A stretch of DNA of 64,000 nucleotides, from positions 1 through 64,000 of the forward strand of contig JBDREC010000028.1 in NCBI GenBank assembly GCA_043820105.1, read 5' to 3'. How positions within the stretch are numbered: the first letter of the stretch is position 1; every line of letters starts with the position of its first letter. This DNA is from JBDREC01 sp043820105 [NCBI: Pseudomonadota bacterium]. Its GTDB lineage: Bacteria > Bdellovibrionota_F > JAHFAK01. The notes beneath the pieces are model-generated. The model worked only from the letters and a program-made list of their open reading frames with translations. It was not told the DNA's origin and ran no database searches. Position numbers and translations under genes: made by a program. Positions 44,810 to 54,129 of the stretch are shown here, piece after piece.

Positions 44810-46357
44810 TCAATTGATTGAAATTTTAAAGACAAGGGCCCCATCGAATTTTATCATTTCCCTGATTGATCCATATTGTGAAAAATAAGTAATCAATATT
44901 GAAATATTTTCATAGTTCTTGTCATCTATCCAGATTAAATAAACAATACCAGTGTTCCTTGCCTTAAAATACTCGGCCAGGGTGGGATCAAATAAATCCT
45001 TTATATTAAACAGAATTGACTTCCATTGCTTATTAATCATTTTGTTTTCAGAAAGATCTTCATTTATTCTTGTTTTTGACTCGTGGTAATAAATAAAATA
45101 AGATGGAATATCATTATATACTTCAAAATTGGCCTTCATTCCATGTGGCAAAATAATTGCATCACCTGGCTTATAGTTTTCATTGATATAAACAGAAGCC
45201 TTCTTCCAATTTCCATCATTTTGTCCGCCTTTTTTATAGTATGGCTTTAAGGCTAATAAATTATTCGAAAAAATACAGATAAGAATAAATACAATAAAAT
45301 AATTGGGACGGGCATACTTTTCCAGATTGGGACTCAGACCTGTCTTTAATAGGCTCATAAATAAATCTGACAAATACGAAAGGCCAATTGCGATTACAAG
45401 CACAATGAAAGGCAATAAGTAAAATATATATCTGACATGAAAGAAGCTGTTTTTGGTAATGAAAAATGCAAGCATGGAAGCAATTACAAACATTGAAACA
45501 AAAAGCCAGAAAATTTGTTTTTCTTTTTTATAAAGAAAAATACTTCCAAAAATAAATAATATTATAGATATAAGCTTAAAAATACTATAGCCTGGGGCAA
45601 AAAGCATTATGCATTTTAAGGCAGAGTGATGAACAATCGTTACATCCTTAAGCCAAGAAATCCAACCTGTTTGTAAAAATACAACTAACCATGGAATAAA
45701 TAACAAGACTGATAAAATACCTGCAAATAAATAATTTCTGAATAAAAGAATGTCAATTTTTCTGGTTTTAATATAGTTAACAAATAAAAAAGCGACTATA
45801 AAAAAACACTGTGCAACAGCAAAGGACATGGTTATCATATGTGAATAAAATAAAAGACTAAGCATAAGCCCATAAAAAATCCAATTGCGTAATTTAGCCT
45901 TTTCTTGCATAGCCCTTATAAGAAATAACGTAGCAAGTGGAGAAAATATATTGAGAATTGCATAATTTCTTCCTTCCTGAGCATAAACAATGTCAAAAGG
46001 ATGGAAAGACAGAATAAGGGCTGAAATAAGTGCGACTTTTAAGCCAAAGATTTTTTTTGCGAAATAAAATAAAATTAAAAGAGCAATCAGTGAAAATATC
46101 AAAGATGGAAGCATAAAATTAAAAGTATTATTACCAAGCATCTTCATAAACAAATGCCTGACAAGCGGATCAAGAGGGCTGTTCCCCGGTATTTCTATTG
46201 GAATTACTTTTAGAACATCCGGAAGGTTCCTGGCAGATGCTGTAATATAGGTTCTGGCCTCATCGTCCCAAAGAGAATAGGCATCGAATTTATAGATTCG
46301 AAATGCAAAAGCCAGAAGTAAAATTAAAAATAATAAAAGATAGTGTTTTTTTTTCAT
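44810..46357 (-). CDS. GT39-like membrane glycosyltransferase
   Basis: The 515-residue protein has an N-terminal helix, then FDAYSLWDDEARTYITA, the Asp-Asp-Glu first-loop motif of PMT/ArnT-type enzymes. HPFDIVYAQEGRNYAIL is the second conserved loop. About ten helices follow, with a soluble C-terminal domain (from about 390). It would use polyprenyl-phosphate sugars at the periplasmic face. ATG 46357 has GAAGGT six bases upstream; the longer frame to 46393 does not. It is the last gene of the long minus-strand glycan run. Confidence 0.78.
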   Translation of the reverse strand: MKKKHYLLLFLILLLAFAFRIYKFDAYSLWDDEARTYITASARNLPDVLKVIPIEIPGNSPLDPLVRHLFMKMLGNNTFNFMLPSLIFSLIALLILFYFAKKIFGLKVALISALILSFHPFDIVYAQEGRNYAILNIFSPLATLFLIRAMQEKAKLRNWIFYGLMLSLLFYSHMITMSFAVAQCFFIVAFLFVNYIKTRKIDILLFRNYLFAGILSVLLFIPWLVVFLQTGWISWLKDVTIVHHSALKCIMLFAPGYSIFKLISIILFIFGSIFLYKKEKQIFWLFVSMFVIASMLAFFITKNSFFHVRYIFYLLPFIVLVIAIGLSYLSDLFMSLLKTGLSPNLEKYARPNYFIVFILICIFSNNLLALKPYYKKGGQNDGNWKKASVYINENYKPGDAIILPHGMKANFEVYNDIPSYFIYYHESKTRINEDLSENKMINKQWKSILFNIKDLFDPTLAEYFKARNTGIVYLIWIDDKNYENISILITYFSQYGSIREMIKFDGALVFKISIN

Positions 46358-46422
46358 AGGTACCTTCAAAGCTAAGCATGCGGCCAGAAGCAAGCGATTC
46401 TATATGACAGCTTTATAGCCTC

Positions 46423-47919
46423 CTAAACGAGTTTTAACTTTTTAAAACCAATCCAGCACATTTTAAGCAGTAACAAACCATGCTTGAAGCGTTCAATTTT
46501 GATATTTCCATAGGTCCTGCTTTGATAGCGAATTGGAATTTCAACAATTTTAAGATTGAGTTTTGCAGCTCCCAATAATAGTTCAAAATCACCAAAGGGA
46601 TCAAAGTCTCCAAAATAGGCCCTGTTTTCCTTGATTTTAAGATAATTTTTCTTAGTCAGCACCTTGGTTCCACAAAGGGTATCCTTGATGGACTGCTCCA
46701 AAATCCAGGTAAACATCATGCTGAAAAATTTATTTCCAAGGATATTGAAAAGCCGCATGGCTTCTTTTTCCATTTGATAAACCAGCCGCGTTCCATTGAT
46801 AAACTCGCCATGCGATTCAACAATGGCTGTGAAGAATTTGGGCAAATCCTCAGGTGGAACCGTTAAATCAGCATCCAGAATCATCAAAACATCGCCTGTT
46901 GCAGCATCAAAGCCTTTTCTGGTTGCATCAGCTTTTCCAAGACTCAGCATTTTGTCAGGATCCCTGTTTAGCTCTGCTAGAACGTCTTCCTTCTTCGCGT
47001 GCCTGCCCTTTCTGGGCACCTGATGAATCAACCTGATATCTTTTGTTTGGCTAAACTTCTCAATCATTTCTTCAATTTTTTCAACAGTACCATCTGTAGA
47101 AGCACCATCTACAAAAATTATCTCAGTATGCTTCCCCATTTTGGGAATACGGTTTACAGCATCCTCAATATTTCCCATTTCATTTCTACAAGGCACAACC
47201 ACGGAACAGGAATACTTATTCTCTGCATTCTTTTGAGTTTTATTGGCTGTTTCTTTAACAACCACATACTGAATAAGACATAATCTCCTGATAAAAGGTA
47301 TTTTGGCTATAATATTATTAACAAAATATGAAAGAAAGGGAATTTTCTTTGGCAGTAAAAGCCTGTATCCTTTCTTGATTGATTCATAACCATTAAGTAC
47401 CAGTAAATTTTCAATATCCGTCAGCGACAGCCAGTTCTGATCTTCCTGCTTTGATTTCAGGTTTAACTTTTCTGCAAGTTTTATCAAAGGTTCCCAGAGA
47501 TAATTATAATAAACAACAATTAATCTTGAATCAACCCTGGTCACTTTGTTTAGATTTCTAAAAGCTGTGCCAATATCTGATAAATCTCCGATCAGATTTG
47601 ATAAAATGACATAATCATATTTCTTCCCATGTTTCAGGTTTTCAATATCATCAAGTTCAAAGTTCAGATCAGGATATTTTTCCCTGGCTCTTTTTATCAT
47701 TTCTGGCGAAAAATCAATGCCTGTGCCTTCAGAGGGCCTAGTGCTGTTTAACAGATCCCCTGTTCCTGAACCTACTTCCAAAACTTTTTTAGAAACTGGA
47801 ACCATGCTTTTTACCAATACTTCAATTTCATTATTGTAATATGAATTTTTTACAAGCCACAAGTCCCTTTCCATAACCTGAGCATCCCAGAATTTTATTT
47901 TTTCCTGCTTACTGAGCAT
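46423..47919 (-). CDS. Methyltransferase-GT2 glycosyltransferase fusion
   Basis: The 498-residue protein joins a class I methyltransferase (about 1-215; VLEVGSGTGDLLNSTRPSEG, LNFELDDIENL) to a GT2 transferase of the dolichyl-phosphate-mannose-synthase type (about 235-498; SVVVPCRNEMGNIEDAV, VDGASTDGT, MILDADLTVPPEDL, DTLCGTKVLTKKNY). The second half probably loads polyprenyl phosphate with a sugar for the adjacent GT-C enzyme. I start it at MLSKQEK (47919), overlapping the upstream methyltransferase by 11 bases, with AAAGGTG ahead. Confidence 0.85.
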   Translation of the reverse strand: MLSKQEKIKFWDAQVMERDLWLVKNSYYNNEIEVLVKSMVPVSKKVLEVGSGTGDLLNSTRPSEGTGIDFSPEMIKRAREKYPDLNFELDDIENLKHGKKYDYVILSNLIGDLSDIGTAFRNLNKVTRVDSRLIVVYYNYLWEPLIKLAEKLNLKSKQEDQNWLSLTDIENLLVLNGYESIKKGYRLLLPKKIPFLSYFVNNIIAKIPFIRRLCLIQYVVVKETANKTQKNAENKYSCSVVVPCRNEMGNIEDAVNRIPKMGKHTEIIFVDGASTDGTVEKIEEMIEKFSQTKDIRLIHQVPRKGRHAKKEDVLAELNRDPDKMLSLGKADATRKGFDAATGDVLMILDADLTVPPEDLPKFFTAIVESHGEFINGTRLVYQMEKEAMRLFNILGNKFFSMMFTWILEQSIKDTLCGTKVLTKKNYLKIKENRAYFGDFDPFGDFELLLGAAKLNLKIVEIPIRYQSRTYGNIKIERFKHGLLLLKMCWIGFKKLKLV

Positions 47920-48571
47920 AATCAACACCTTTCTTTGAACACCTGAGAGAAACATAAAGAGCATAATCAAGAGGAACATTTTTAGGGAATATTATCTTAT
48001 CCTCTATCATAAATTTCTTTTTACATGCTGCAATTATGTCTGTATGACTGGATGGATGAATTTCATCAGGGTCGTAATTCATTAATTTATAAAACAAGTT
48101 GGTGATTTTATTTTTCACAGGAAAGGAAATAAAAAGTCTGCCCTCAGGTGACAGCACTCTTCCAAGCTCATCAAAGGCTTTATCAAGATTTTCAATATGT
48201 TCAAGCAGTGAAACACTGACAATACAATCAAAAAACAGTTTATCAAATTTCAAGTCCAGCACATTTCCAATAGTAAGATTAACATCAATTTTTTCTTTCA
48301 TGGTCATCTGATAGACATAATCAAGATTCTTATGTGTATCTATTCCAAACAGTATATTTGAACGTATTGCCAGTTCAGGAAACAAAAGTCCTGAGCCATA
48401 ACCAATTTCCACCAGCCGCTTCCAGCGTTTAGAACCCATAAGTTTCAGAGTGTTTATTAAACGTTTTTTATAGACATAGCCAATAAATGGCCAGTAATAG
48501 TAATCAATCGGATCTTCTGTATTTGTTTTTTTAATATTTTTTCGGTCAGGTAAAAGTATGTCCTCAAACAT
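47909..48571 (-). CDS. Class I SAM-dependent methyltransferase
   Basis: The 220-residue protein has motif I LVEIGYGSGLLFPELAI near residue 50, DCIVSVSLLEHIENLDKAFD and VLSPEGRLFISFPV. Target unknown. It is one of three consecutive methyltransferase domains in this run, suggesting a multiply methylated sugar or lipid. It overlaps the next gene by 11 bases and starts 2 bases after the previous one. Confidence 0.85.
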   Translation of the reverse strand: MFEDILLPDRKNIKKTNTEDPIDYYYWPFIGYVYKKRLINTLKLMGSKRWKRLVEIGYGSGLLFPELAIRSNILFGIDTHKNLDYVYQMTMKEKIDVNLTIGNVLDLKFDKLFFDCIVSVSLLEHIENLDKAFDELGRVLSPEGRLFISFPVKNKITNLFYKLMNYDPDEIHPSSHTDIIAACKKKFMIEDKIIFPKNVPLDYALYVSLRCSKKGVDYAQ

Positions 48572-48573
48572 TT

Positions 48574-49302
48574 TTATTCCTTCCTGGCACTTATAAATAA
48601 TGAACCTGCTATCTCTTTTATTAAAGGAAGTTTTTCAAGATACATCCCGAGGGTATTAATTGGCTTGATAAAAGGGGTTGGAAGTGCCGGGTGTAAAAAA
48701 TCAAATGGAATTATTTTGATATCAATAAAGCCTGCTTGCTTAAACTGCCTCTTTAGTTTCCACTTAAAAAACGCGGTTTCATCAGGAGAATCTCCTAATC
48801 TTTTCCCGATAAATGATATGTTTTTCTGCAGGGCGATTTGAGGATTAAACATATTTGGTTCTGTAAAAGCTATTTTTCCCGCTTTTCTTAAAACCCGGAA
48901 TATTTCACTCAAACACTTTTTAATTTCCATGTGATGTAAAACTGAACTTCCATAGACATAATCAAAAGATGCTTCTTTAAAGGACATGGCGTAGGCGTTC
49001 TCAATTAAGAATTTCACAGCCTGTTCATCAACATGGGCCTTTGCTTTATTTATAAGTTCTGGAGATATATCAATAGCCGTATAATCCTTGATCCCTGCAG
49101 ATATTTCTTTGGTAAACAAGCCTGTTCCACAGCCTATTTCCAGGACCTTCGTATTCTTTTGAATATTATTGGACAGCATGTTTACACGTCTTTTAAAACG
49201 TACTTTGCCAGCAGCCCCGTCCCAGTTCCAAATTGCTTCAGCATTTTGGGCTATTTTCTTTCCATGTGCTATTTCATGATTTATACGATTGTCCATTTTC
49301 AT
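48574..49302 (-). CDS. Class I SAM-dependent methyltransferase
   Basis: The 242-residue protein carries VLEIGCGTGLFTKEISAG near residue 53, YVYGSSVLHHMEIKKCLSEI and VLRKAGKIAFTEPNMF, a Methyltransf_11 core. The C-terminal part (LHPALPTPFIKPINTLGMYL) is hydrophobic and may face a lipid-linked acceptor. The start overlaps the last base of the upstream glycosyltransferase gene. Confidence 0.85.
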   Translation of the reverse strand: MKMDNRINHEIAHGKKIAQNAEAIWNWDGAAGKVRFKRRVNMLSNNIQKNTKVLEIGCGTGLFTKEISAGIKDYTAIDISPELINKAKAHVDEQAVKFLIENAYAMSFKEASFDYVYGSSVLHHMEIKKCLSEIFRVLRKAGKIAFTEPNMFNPQIALQKNISFIGKRLGDSPDETAFFKWKLKRQFKQAGFIDIKIIPFDFLHPALPTPFIKPINTLGMYLEKLPLIKEIAGSLFISARKE

Positions 49303-50144
49303 TAAACTTTCCTTAGTACTTTCAGAAAAATGTTTTTTGTTTTCTCGATTTTAGATTCTCCAAACACTTTCACAAGAAGTTTATAATTTGTAATTCCAAG
49401 CAAATAAACTATTTTCGAAACAAACAATCTTAATCTGATTTTAAAAGAAGCTTTTTTACGATATTTTTTGGAAACAAGCTCCCATTCCTTCCAGAACTTA
49501 TCAAAAAAGCCGCCTGTCACTGACTTTGATTCTGCATGGAACCTGTAATTTGCAAATACTTCCTTGTAATGAAAAAATCTATATTTTTGAGCTATTCTTA
49601 AAAAAAATTCATAATCAAGAGCATAAGTAAGTTTTTCATCCAGGTAGCCAAATTCATGTATAATATGTCTGCAAAAAAAGACTGACGGCTGGGACGGCAC
49701 AGAGTGCGAAACCCAATAATGTAAAAGATCATAAAAGCCCAGTTCCCTGTTGTCAAAGACCCTCATGAATTTACCTTTTTCATCTACTAAATTGCAATCA
49801 CCCATTGCAACATGTCTGTCTTTTTCGCAGTCTATTAATTTAGCAATCTTTGTAAAAGTACCAGGCTCATAGTAATCATCTGAATTCAGCCAGGCGATAA
49901 TATCACCTGAGGCCATTTTAAAACCTTTGTTTATGGCTTCTGCCTGACCAGTGTCTTTTTCAGATATCCAATTTAAATGATCATACTTTTTTAATATTTC
50001 TATTGTTTCATCTTTTGAATCACCATCTATTATGATATGTTCAAAGTTTTGATAATTTTGATTCAGAACTGATTTTATATTTTCCTTAAGATACTTCCCC
50101 TGATTAAATGAGGCTGTAATAACAGATATTTTTTTTGTATTCAC
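49302..50144 (-). CDS. GT2 family glycosyltransferase
   Basis: The 280-residue GT-A enzyme begins ISVITASFNQGKYLKENIKS, with IIDGDSKDETIEIL, EAINKGFKMASGDIIAWLNS and the metal-binding DD of LNSDDYYEPG. It is cytoplasmic, adding a nucleotide-sugar unit to the growing glycan. Start is GTG at 50144. Close in sequence to the next gene upstream (50177-51085), so the pair may have arisen by duplication. Confidence 0.9.
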   Translation of the reverse strand: MNTKKISVITASFNQGKYLKENIKSVLNQNYQNFEHIIIDGDSKDETIEILKKYDHLNWISEKDTGQAEAINKGFKMASGDIIAWLNSDDYYEPGTFTKIAKLIDCEKDRHVAMGDCNLVDEKGKFMRVFDNRELGFYDLLHYWVSHSVPSQPSVFFCRHIIHEFGYLDEKLTYALDYEFFLRIAQKYRFFHYKEVFANYRFHAESKSVTGGFFDKFWKEWELVSKKYRKKASFKIRLRLFVSKIVYLLGITNYKLLVKVFGESKIEKTKNIFLKVLRKV

Positions 50145-50176
50145 CTGGTTTTACCATCTAATTTTCATGAAACAAC

Positions 50177-51085
50177 TTAAATCACGTAATCCGTAACCAT
50201 TTCCCAATCATCTCCATTCCAATTAATCAATTTCACTGGATATAAAATATGCAGCCTCAAGAATAAAGACACCAGGTTGTTCGGCAATTTATAAAGATTT
50301 CTGTTACCAAAAATGTTCCATAAGGTTTTTCGAACATGTCTTTCAACTGCTCTATATGGTCTGCCTTTATAATTATTCAATATTTCCAAAGCTTCTATAT
50401 TATATTCTTCTAATAAATTTGAGGTTTTTTGACCAGTGTGTTTTCTGAAACAAGCCAAAGGTAAGTTTATGCTGTATAATTCTGAATAGTTAAAATATCT
50501 AGCCCATAGTTCATAGTCACTGGCCAGGCTATATGTTTCTTCAACGAAAGCCCCAGCTTTTTCCCACAGAGATCTTCTCCAGAAAGTGGATTCTTGTTGT
50601 ATACATGGCCTTGAATGGGCTCTCATTCTCGATAAATTCGCACCCCTTAAAAAGGTTTCACTACTTGCTCCACCTATAAAATAATTTTTAACTACATTTC
50701 CGGAAGAATTCATAATAAATCCCGTTGAAGCAGAAATCCAATTAACCTGAGGATATTTTGAAAATATTAAAGAAACTGTCTCAAAGGTCCAGGGTAAGTA
50801 TTTATCATCTGCATTCAGCCATCCCATTATATCTCCATCGGTCTTAGCGAAGCCTTTGTTTATTGCATTATACTGCCCTTTATCCTTTTCTGAAATCCAA
50901 TATTTTATAATAGATTCATTTTTTTTTATTACATCAATACTATTATCCTTTGAGCCTCCATCAATAATTACATGTTCATAATCCTGATAATTTTGATTTA
51001 TGATTGATGAAATGCAATCTCCAAGATACTTTCCCTGATTATAGGAAGGAGTAACAATTGATATTTTTAATCTGTTTTTTTTCAT
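50177..51085 (-). CDS. GT2 family glycosyltransferase
   Basis: The 302-residue protein begins ISIVTPSYNQGKYLGDCISS and shares VIIDGGSKDNSIDVI, NAINKGFAKTDGDIMGWLNA and DDKYLPW with its neighbour. Gains about 20 residues in the middle with SRPCIQQESTFWRRSLW. Sugar and acceptor are unknown. Its ATG overlaps the stop of the GT4 gene (ATGA), indicating coupled translation. Confidence 0.9.
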   Translation of the reverse strand: MKKNRLKISIVTPSYNQGKYLGDCISSIINQNYQDYEHVIIDGGSKDNSIDVIKKNESIIKYWISEKDKGQYNAINKGFAKTDGDIMGWLNADDKYLPWTFETVSLIFSKYPQVNWISASTGFIMNSSGNVVKNYFIGGASSETFLRGANLSRMRAHSRPCIQQESTFWRRSLWEKAGAFVEETYSLASDYELWARYFNYSELYSINLPLACFRKHTGQKTSNLLEEYNIEALEILNNYKGRPYRAVERHVRKTLWNIFGNRNLYKLPNNLVSLFLRLHILYPVKLINWNGDDWEMVTDYVI

Positions 51086-52428
51086 TTATTTTCAAGAATC
51101 TCCCTATACCATTCTAAAAAAGAAGATATCTGAATATTAATATCATATTTTTTTTTCACTATCTGCATTCCTGCTTGTATAAAACGCTTTCTTAAATTAT
51201 TGTTATTCAATAATTGCATGGTTCTTTCAGCCATACTAATGTAATCAGATGGTTGAATTAAAAAACCGTTTATAGAATCTTGTATCTGCTCTGGAATTGC
51301 AGCCACAGAACTCGCTATAACAGCTGTACCACAAGCCATTGCTTCTGTAATTGTCTTTCCGAAAGATTCTACTTTTGAAGCATGCAGATAAATATCAGCT
51401 GCTTGATAATACATCGCTACTTTTCGGGGATCTAACTCAAAAGGATAATTCTTTATAACGGACTGGATATTTAAGTTTATTAATCCTTTATCTCCTAAAC
51501 AGATAAATAACATGTTTTCAATTTTGCTAGCATTTGTCAGATATTCAATGGTCTTTTTGATTGTATTATAATCTTTCCAAATATTCCCTTTTCCCCCATT
51601 AGCAACAAATAGAATAATCTTCTTATCAAGTGGCAAATTTAATTTCTGCCGAGCAATAATTTTGTTCTCAGGTTTAAATATTTCAAGATCAATTCCATTT
51701 GGTATAATCCTATAATCAACACCGACCAACATTGATCTTTTAACACTGTCCATCATCCATTCAGAAGGTGTTGTAATATACAACCTGCTCTGTGCATAAA
51801 TTTCCTTTTTCCGTCTCCAGTTAAAAGCGGTACCGTCTTTTTTGATAGCAGGATATATTGAAAGATCCGGGCAGCTTCCACAACCATCCACCCATTTTTC
51901 GCAGTCAAACGAATGAGCACAATGGCCAGTAAGAAGCCAGGCGTCTCTGATATTTAAAATTATAGGTAGTCTTTTACTCAGGCTACTCAAGGCCCTTAAA
52001 TCAAAATAATCCGTGTGTAAGTTATGACAATGCAGAATATCAGGAAAAATTGGAGTTAGATTTAAAATATGCTGAGAACCAGGGTAATTATAGTCCTCAT
52101 AACCTTTTAAGCTATCAAGATAGCTCCTGGGTTCACCAGCGTAATGAAATAATTTTTCCAGCCTTTTAAAATGATGTAATTTAAAGGTGAGTTTATTTGT
52201 AAGCATCTTGGGTTTAGATAATGTTTTCCTTAAAAATGATCCATATTGATCATTTGGTATTAAAAAGACATCTTTATCACATGTTCTTTTTGACCCGACA
52301 GCCAGCCAGCTGTTGTGCCCATGTTTTTTAAACCCATTATAAAGGTTCCAGGCGGATCCTTCTGCACCACCGCCGATATCAAAAGTACTTAGCTGTAAAA
52401 TATTCAATTTCTTTTTATCTTTTTTCAC
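51082..52428 (-). CDS. GT4 family glycosyltransferase
   Basis: The 448-residue GT-B enzyme has LQLSTFDIGGGAEGSAWNLY at the N-terminus (nucleotide-sugar retaining type) and the C-terminal donor site HASKVESFGKTITEAMACG with the E-x7-E motif. A Cys-containing stretch (LLTGHCAHSFDCEKWVDGCG) is common in WcaC-like transferases. Start is GTG 52428 with AAGG six bases upstream, overlapping the deacetylase gene by 14 bases. Confidence 0.9.
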   Translation of the reverse strand: MKKDKKKLNILQLSTFDIGGGAEGSAWNLYNGFKKHGHNSWLAVGSKRTCDKDVFLIPNDQYGSFLRKTLSKPKMLTNKLTFKLHHFKRLEKLFHYAGEPRSYLDSLKGYEDYNYPGSQHILNLTPIFPDILHCHNLHTDYFDLRALSSLSKRLPIILNIRDAWLLTGHCAHSFDCEKWVDGCGSCPDLSIYPAIKKDGTAFNWRRKKEIYAQSRLYITTPSEWMMDSVKRSMLVGVDYRIIPNGIDLEIFKPENKIIARQKLNLPLDKKIILFVANGGKGNIWKDYNTIKKTIEYLTNASKIENMLFICLGDKGLINLNIQSVIKNYPFELDPRKVAMYYQAADIYLHASKVESFGKTITEAMACGTAVIASSVAAIPEQIQDSINGFLIQPSDYISMAERTMQLLNNNNLRKRFIQAGMQIVKKKYDINIQISSFLEWYREILENK

Positions 52429-53416
52429 TAAAAACCTTATCGACTATGTTTTTAAACACATCAACATCCCAATTTCTTATAAGATAACGAGGAAGCCAAT
52501 AAAGATCTGATCTTTTGCTCACCATACCCTCTACATTTGCTAATCCTGCATTATAACCAACATCCCTGGTTATTTTTTTAGTTTTTTTACTAACATCATT
52601 TGCGCTTCCGTAAGGATATGCAAAATTAGTTATCTTTTTATTTAATCTTTTTTCCAGCCATACCTTATTTTCATTAATCTCTTTTATTTGAATATCAGAG
52701 CTTTGTGAAGCCAACACTACATGACTGTTAGTATGCCCACCAATATCAATCAGAGGTGAGGCAGATAACTTGATTAGCTCATGCATATTTAAAAATCTGT
52801 AGTCCTCCAAATTCTCGTGCTTAACATTCAATTTTTCTGCAAGTGAATCTAAAATCATTTCTCTTTGAAAACTATCTTTTGACCTTAAGAGATAATGTAA
52901 TTTAAAATAGCATTCATATCTTTGAGATGGGAAATCAGGTCTTGTAACATTCCAGGTGTCATCAATCTGATCGTTTTCGAAATTCCAAAAATATTTTTTC
53001 CCATCAACTTCAAAATCAAGAGAACCAGGAAGCTTTTTGGGTTCAAGGAGAATCGCTTGTAAACGCGATGAAGTTGTTCCCTTTTTTGATCCTATATAAT
53101 TACTGGCAATAAACACAGTGGCGGGAATATTATGTTTTTCTAAAAGAACTTTTCCATTATAGAGATTATTTGCATATCCATCATCAAAAGTAATTGCAAC
53201 TGATTTATCTGGAACATTTCCGTGTTCAATCGATTTTACCAAATCATCCAATGAAATCGGGTTTAAGTTATTTTTAAGAAACATTAAATGTGCTTCAAAA
53301 TTTCTTCTGCTAACATTTAAAAGTTGAGGATCCGGTTTTTTATCAGAAATAGAATGATAAAGTAAAATTATACCCTTATTTATTTTATTTGATTTAAGAC
53401 AATTGAATATTTTCAT
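52415..53416 (-). CDS. Polysaccharide deacetylase family (NodB domain)
   Basis: The 333-residue protein has the NodB motifs VAITFDDGYANN (Asp78, Asp79) and GGHTNSHVVLAS with the H-x3-H metal ligands, then FAYPYGSANDVS. It should remove N-acetyl groups from a cell-surface sugar. No signal peptide is evident, so it may act on a lipid-linked precursor in the cytoplasm. I chose ATG 53416, whose ATGA overlaps the stop of the upstream methyltransferase. Confidence 0.88.
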   Translation of the reverse strand: MKIFNCLKSNKINKGIILLYHSISDKKPDPQLLNVSRRNFEAHLMFLKNNLNPISLDDLVKSIEHGNVPDKSVAITFDDGYANNLYNGKVLLEKHNIPATVFIASNYIGSKKGTTSSRLQAILLEPKKLPGSLDFEVDGKKYFWNFENDQIDDTWNVTRPDFPSQRYECYFKLHYLLRSKDSFQREMILDSLAEKLNVKHENLEDYRFLNMHELIKLSASPLIDIGGHTNSHVVLASQSSDIQIKEINENKVWLEKRLNKKITNFAYPYGSANDVSKKTKKITRDVGYNAGLANVEGMVSKRSDLYWLPRYLIRNWDVDVFKNIVDKVFSEKR

Positions 53417-54129
53417 TTTTGAGCATATCCGCATATAGCCACTTCATAATTTTTATCATAGTGATTAAGGTCTTCTTCTTTCAATTCATCGCTGGACAAA
53501 CCGTGTAGTAATGAGATAGCAGACAATACGTTTCCAAATGAAGTCACCTGAACATTTTCCTTTTTAAAAGCTTCCAAAAGAAGCTTTTCCAAGGAAAGAC
53601 TGGTAAGTCTCCAGTATTCTCCCCAGCGATCCATATCGTAACGGCTAAGCTGACTTATTCCCGAGGCGGTAATTAACAAAACACCGCCAGGTTTTAACAT
53701 CCTATACATATTATTGATCGCCCTATGAATATCATAAATAAATTGAATTGTCTGAGTACAAATAATACAATCATATTTATCGGACTTAAGGTTCTCACCT
53801 TTTGACAAATCTGCTATAATTGTTGCATCTTTATTTTGTGGATCAATGTGTAATATATCTGAAGTTGTTATAAATTCATTCTTATATTTCCTAGTATACC
53901 GATTATCACCAATCTCCAAAACAGCACCCATTATATAAATTCTGTGCTCTTTGATATAAGAATCAATATAGTGTCTTATAACGGATTTATCACCCCGGTC
54001 TAATCCGAAATTGGAACCTATTGGTGTTTTTTGATTTAACGTTCCAAAATTTACAGCTTTTTTAGAAATAACATTTATTTTAGTTTTTATTTTTCCCCGT
54101 ATTTTATTTATTAATTTATTTATAATCAT
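53413..54129 (-). CDS. Class I SAM-dependent methyltransferase
   Basis: The 238-residue protein has a Lys-rich N-terminus and VLEIGDNRYTRKY in place of the usual glycine-rich loop. It keeps YDCIICTQTIQFIYDIHRAI and MLKPGGVLLITASGIS. The family resembles sugar methyltransferases placed beside GT2 genes. The weak motif I makes catalytic competence less certain. It overlaps both neighbours by 4 bases. Confidence 0.78.
   Translation of the reverse strand: MIINKLINKIRGKIKTKINVISKKAVNFGTLNQKTPIGSNFGLDRGDKSVIRHYIDSYIKEHRIYIMGAVLEIGDNRYTRKYKNEFITTSDILHIDPQNKDATIIADLSKGENLKSDKYDCIICTQTIQFIYDIHRAINNMYRMLKPGGVLLITASGISQLSRYDMDRWGEYWRLTSLSLEKLLLEAFKKENVQVTSFGNVLSAISLLHGLSSDELKEEDLNHYDKNYEVAICGYAQK

Noticed and set aside
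50144-50177. Possible frameshift between the two GT2 genes
   Set aside because: Both genes are complete with their own N-terminal and DD motifs, separated by 32 noncoding bases.
48574-54129. Several methyltransferase genes as decayed duplicates
   Set aside because: Each has an intact frame and its own distinct motif sequences; they look like separate working enzymes.
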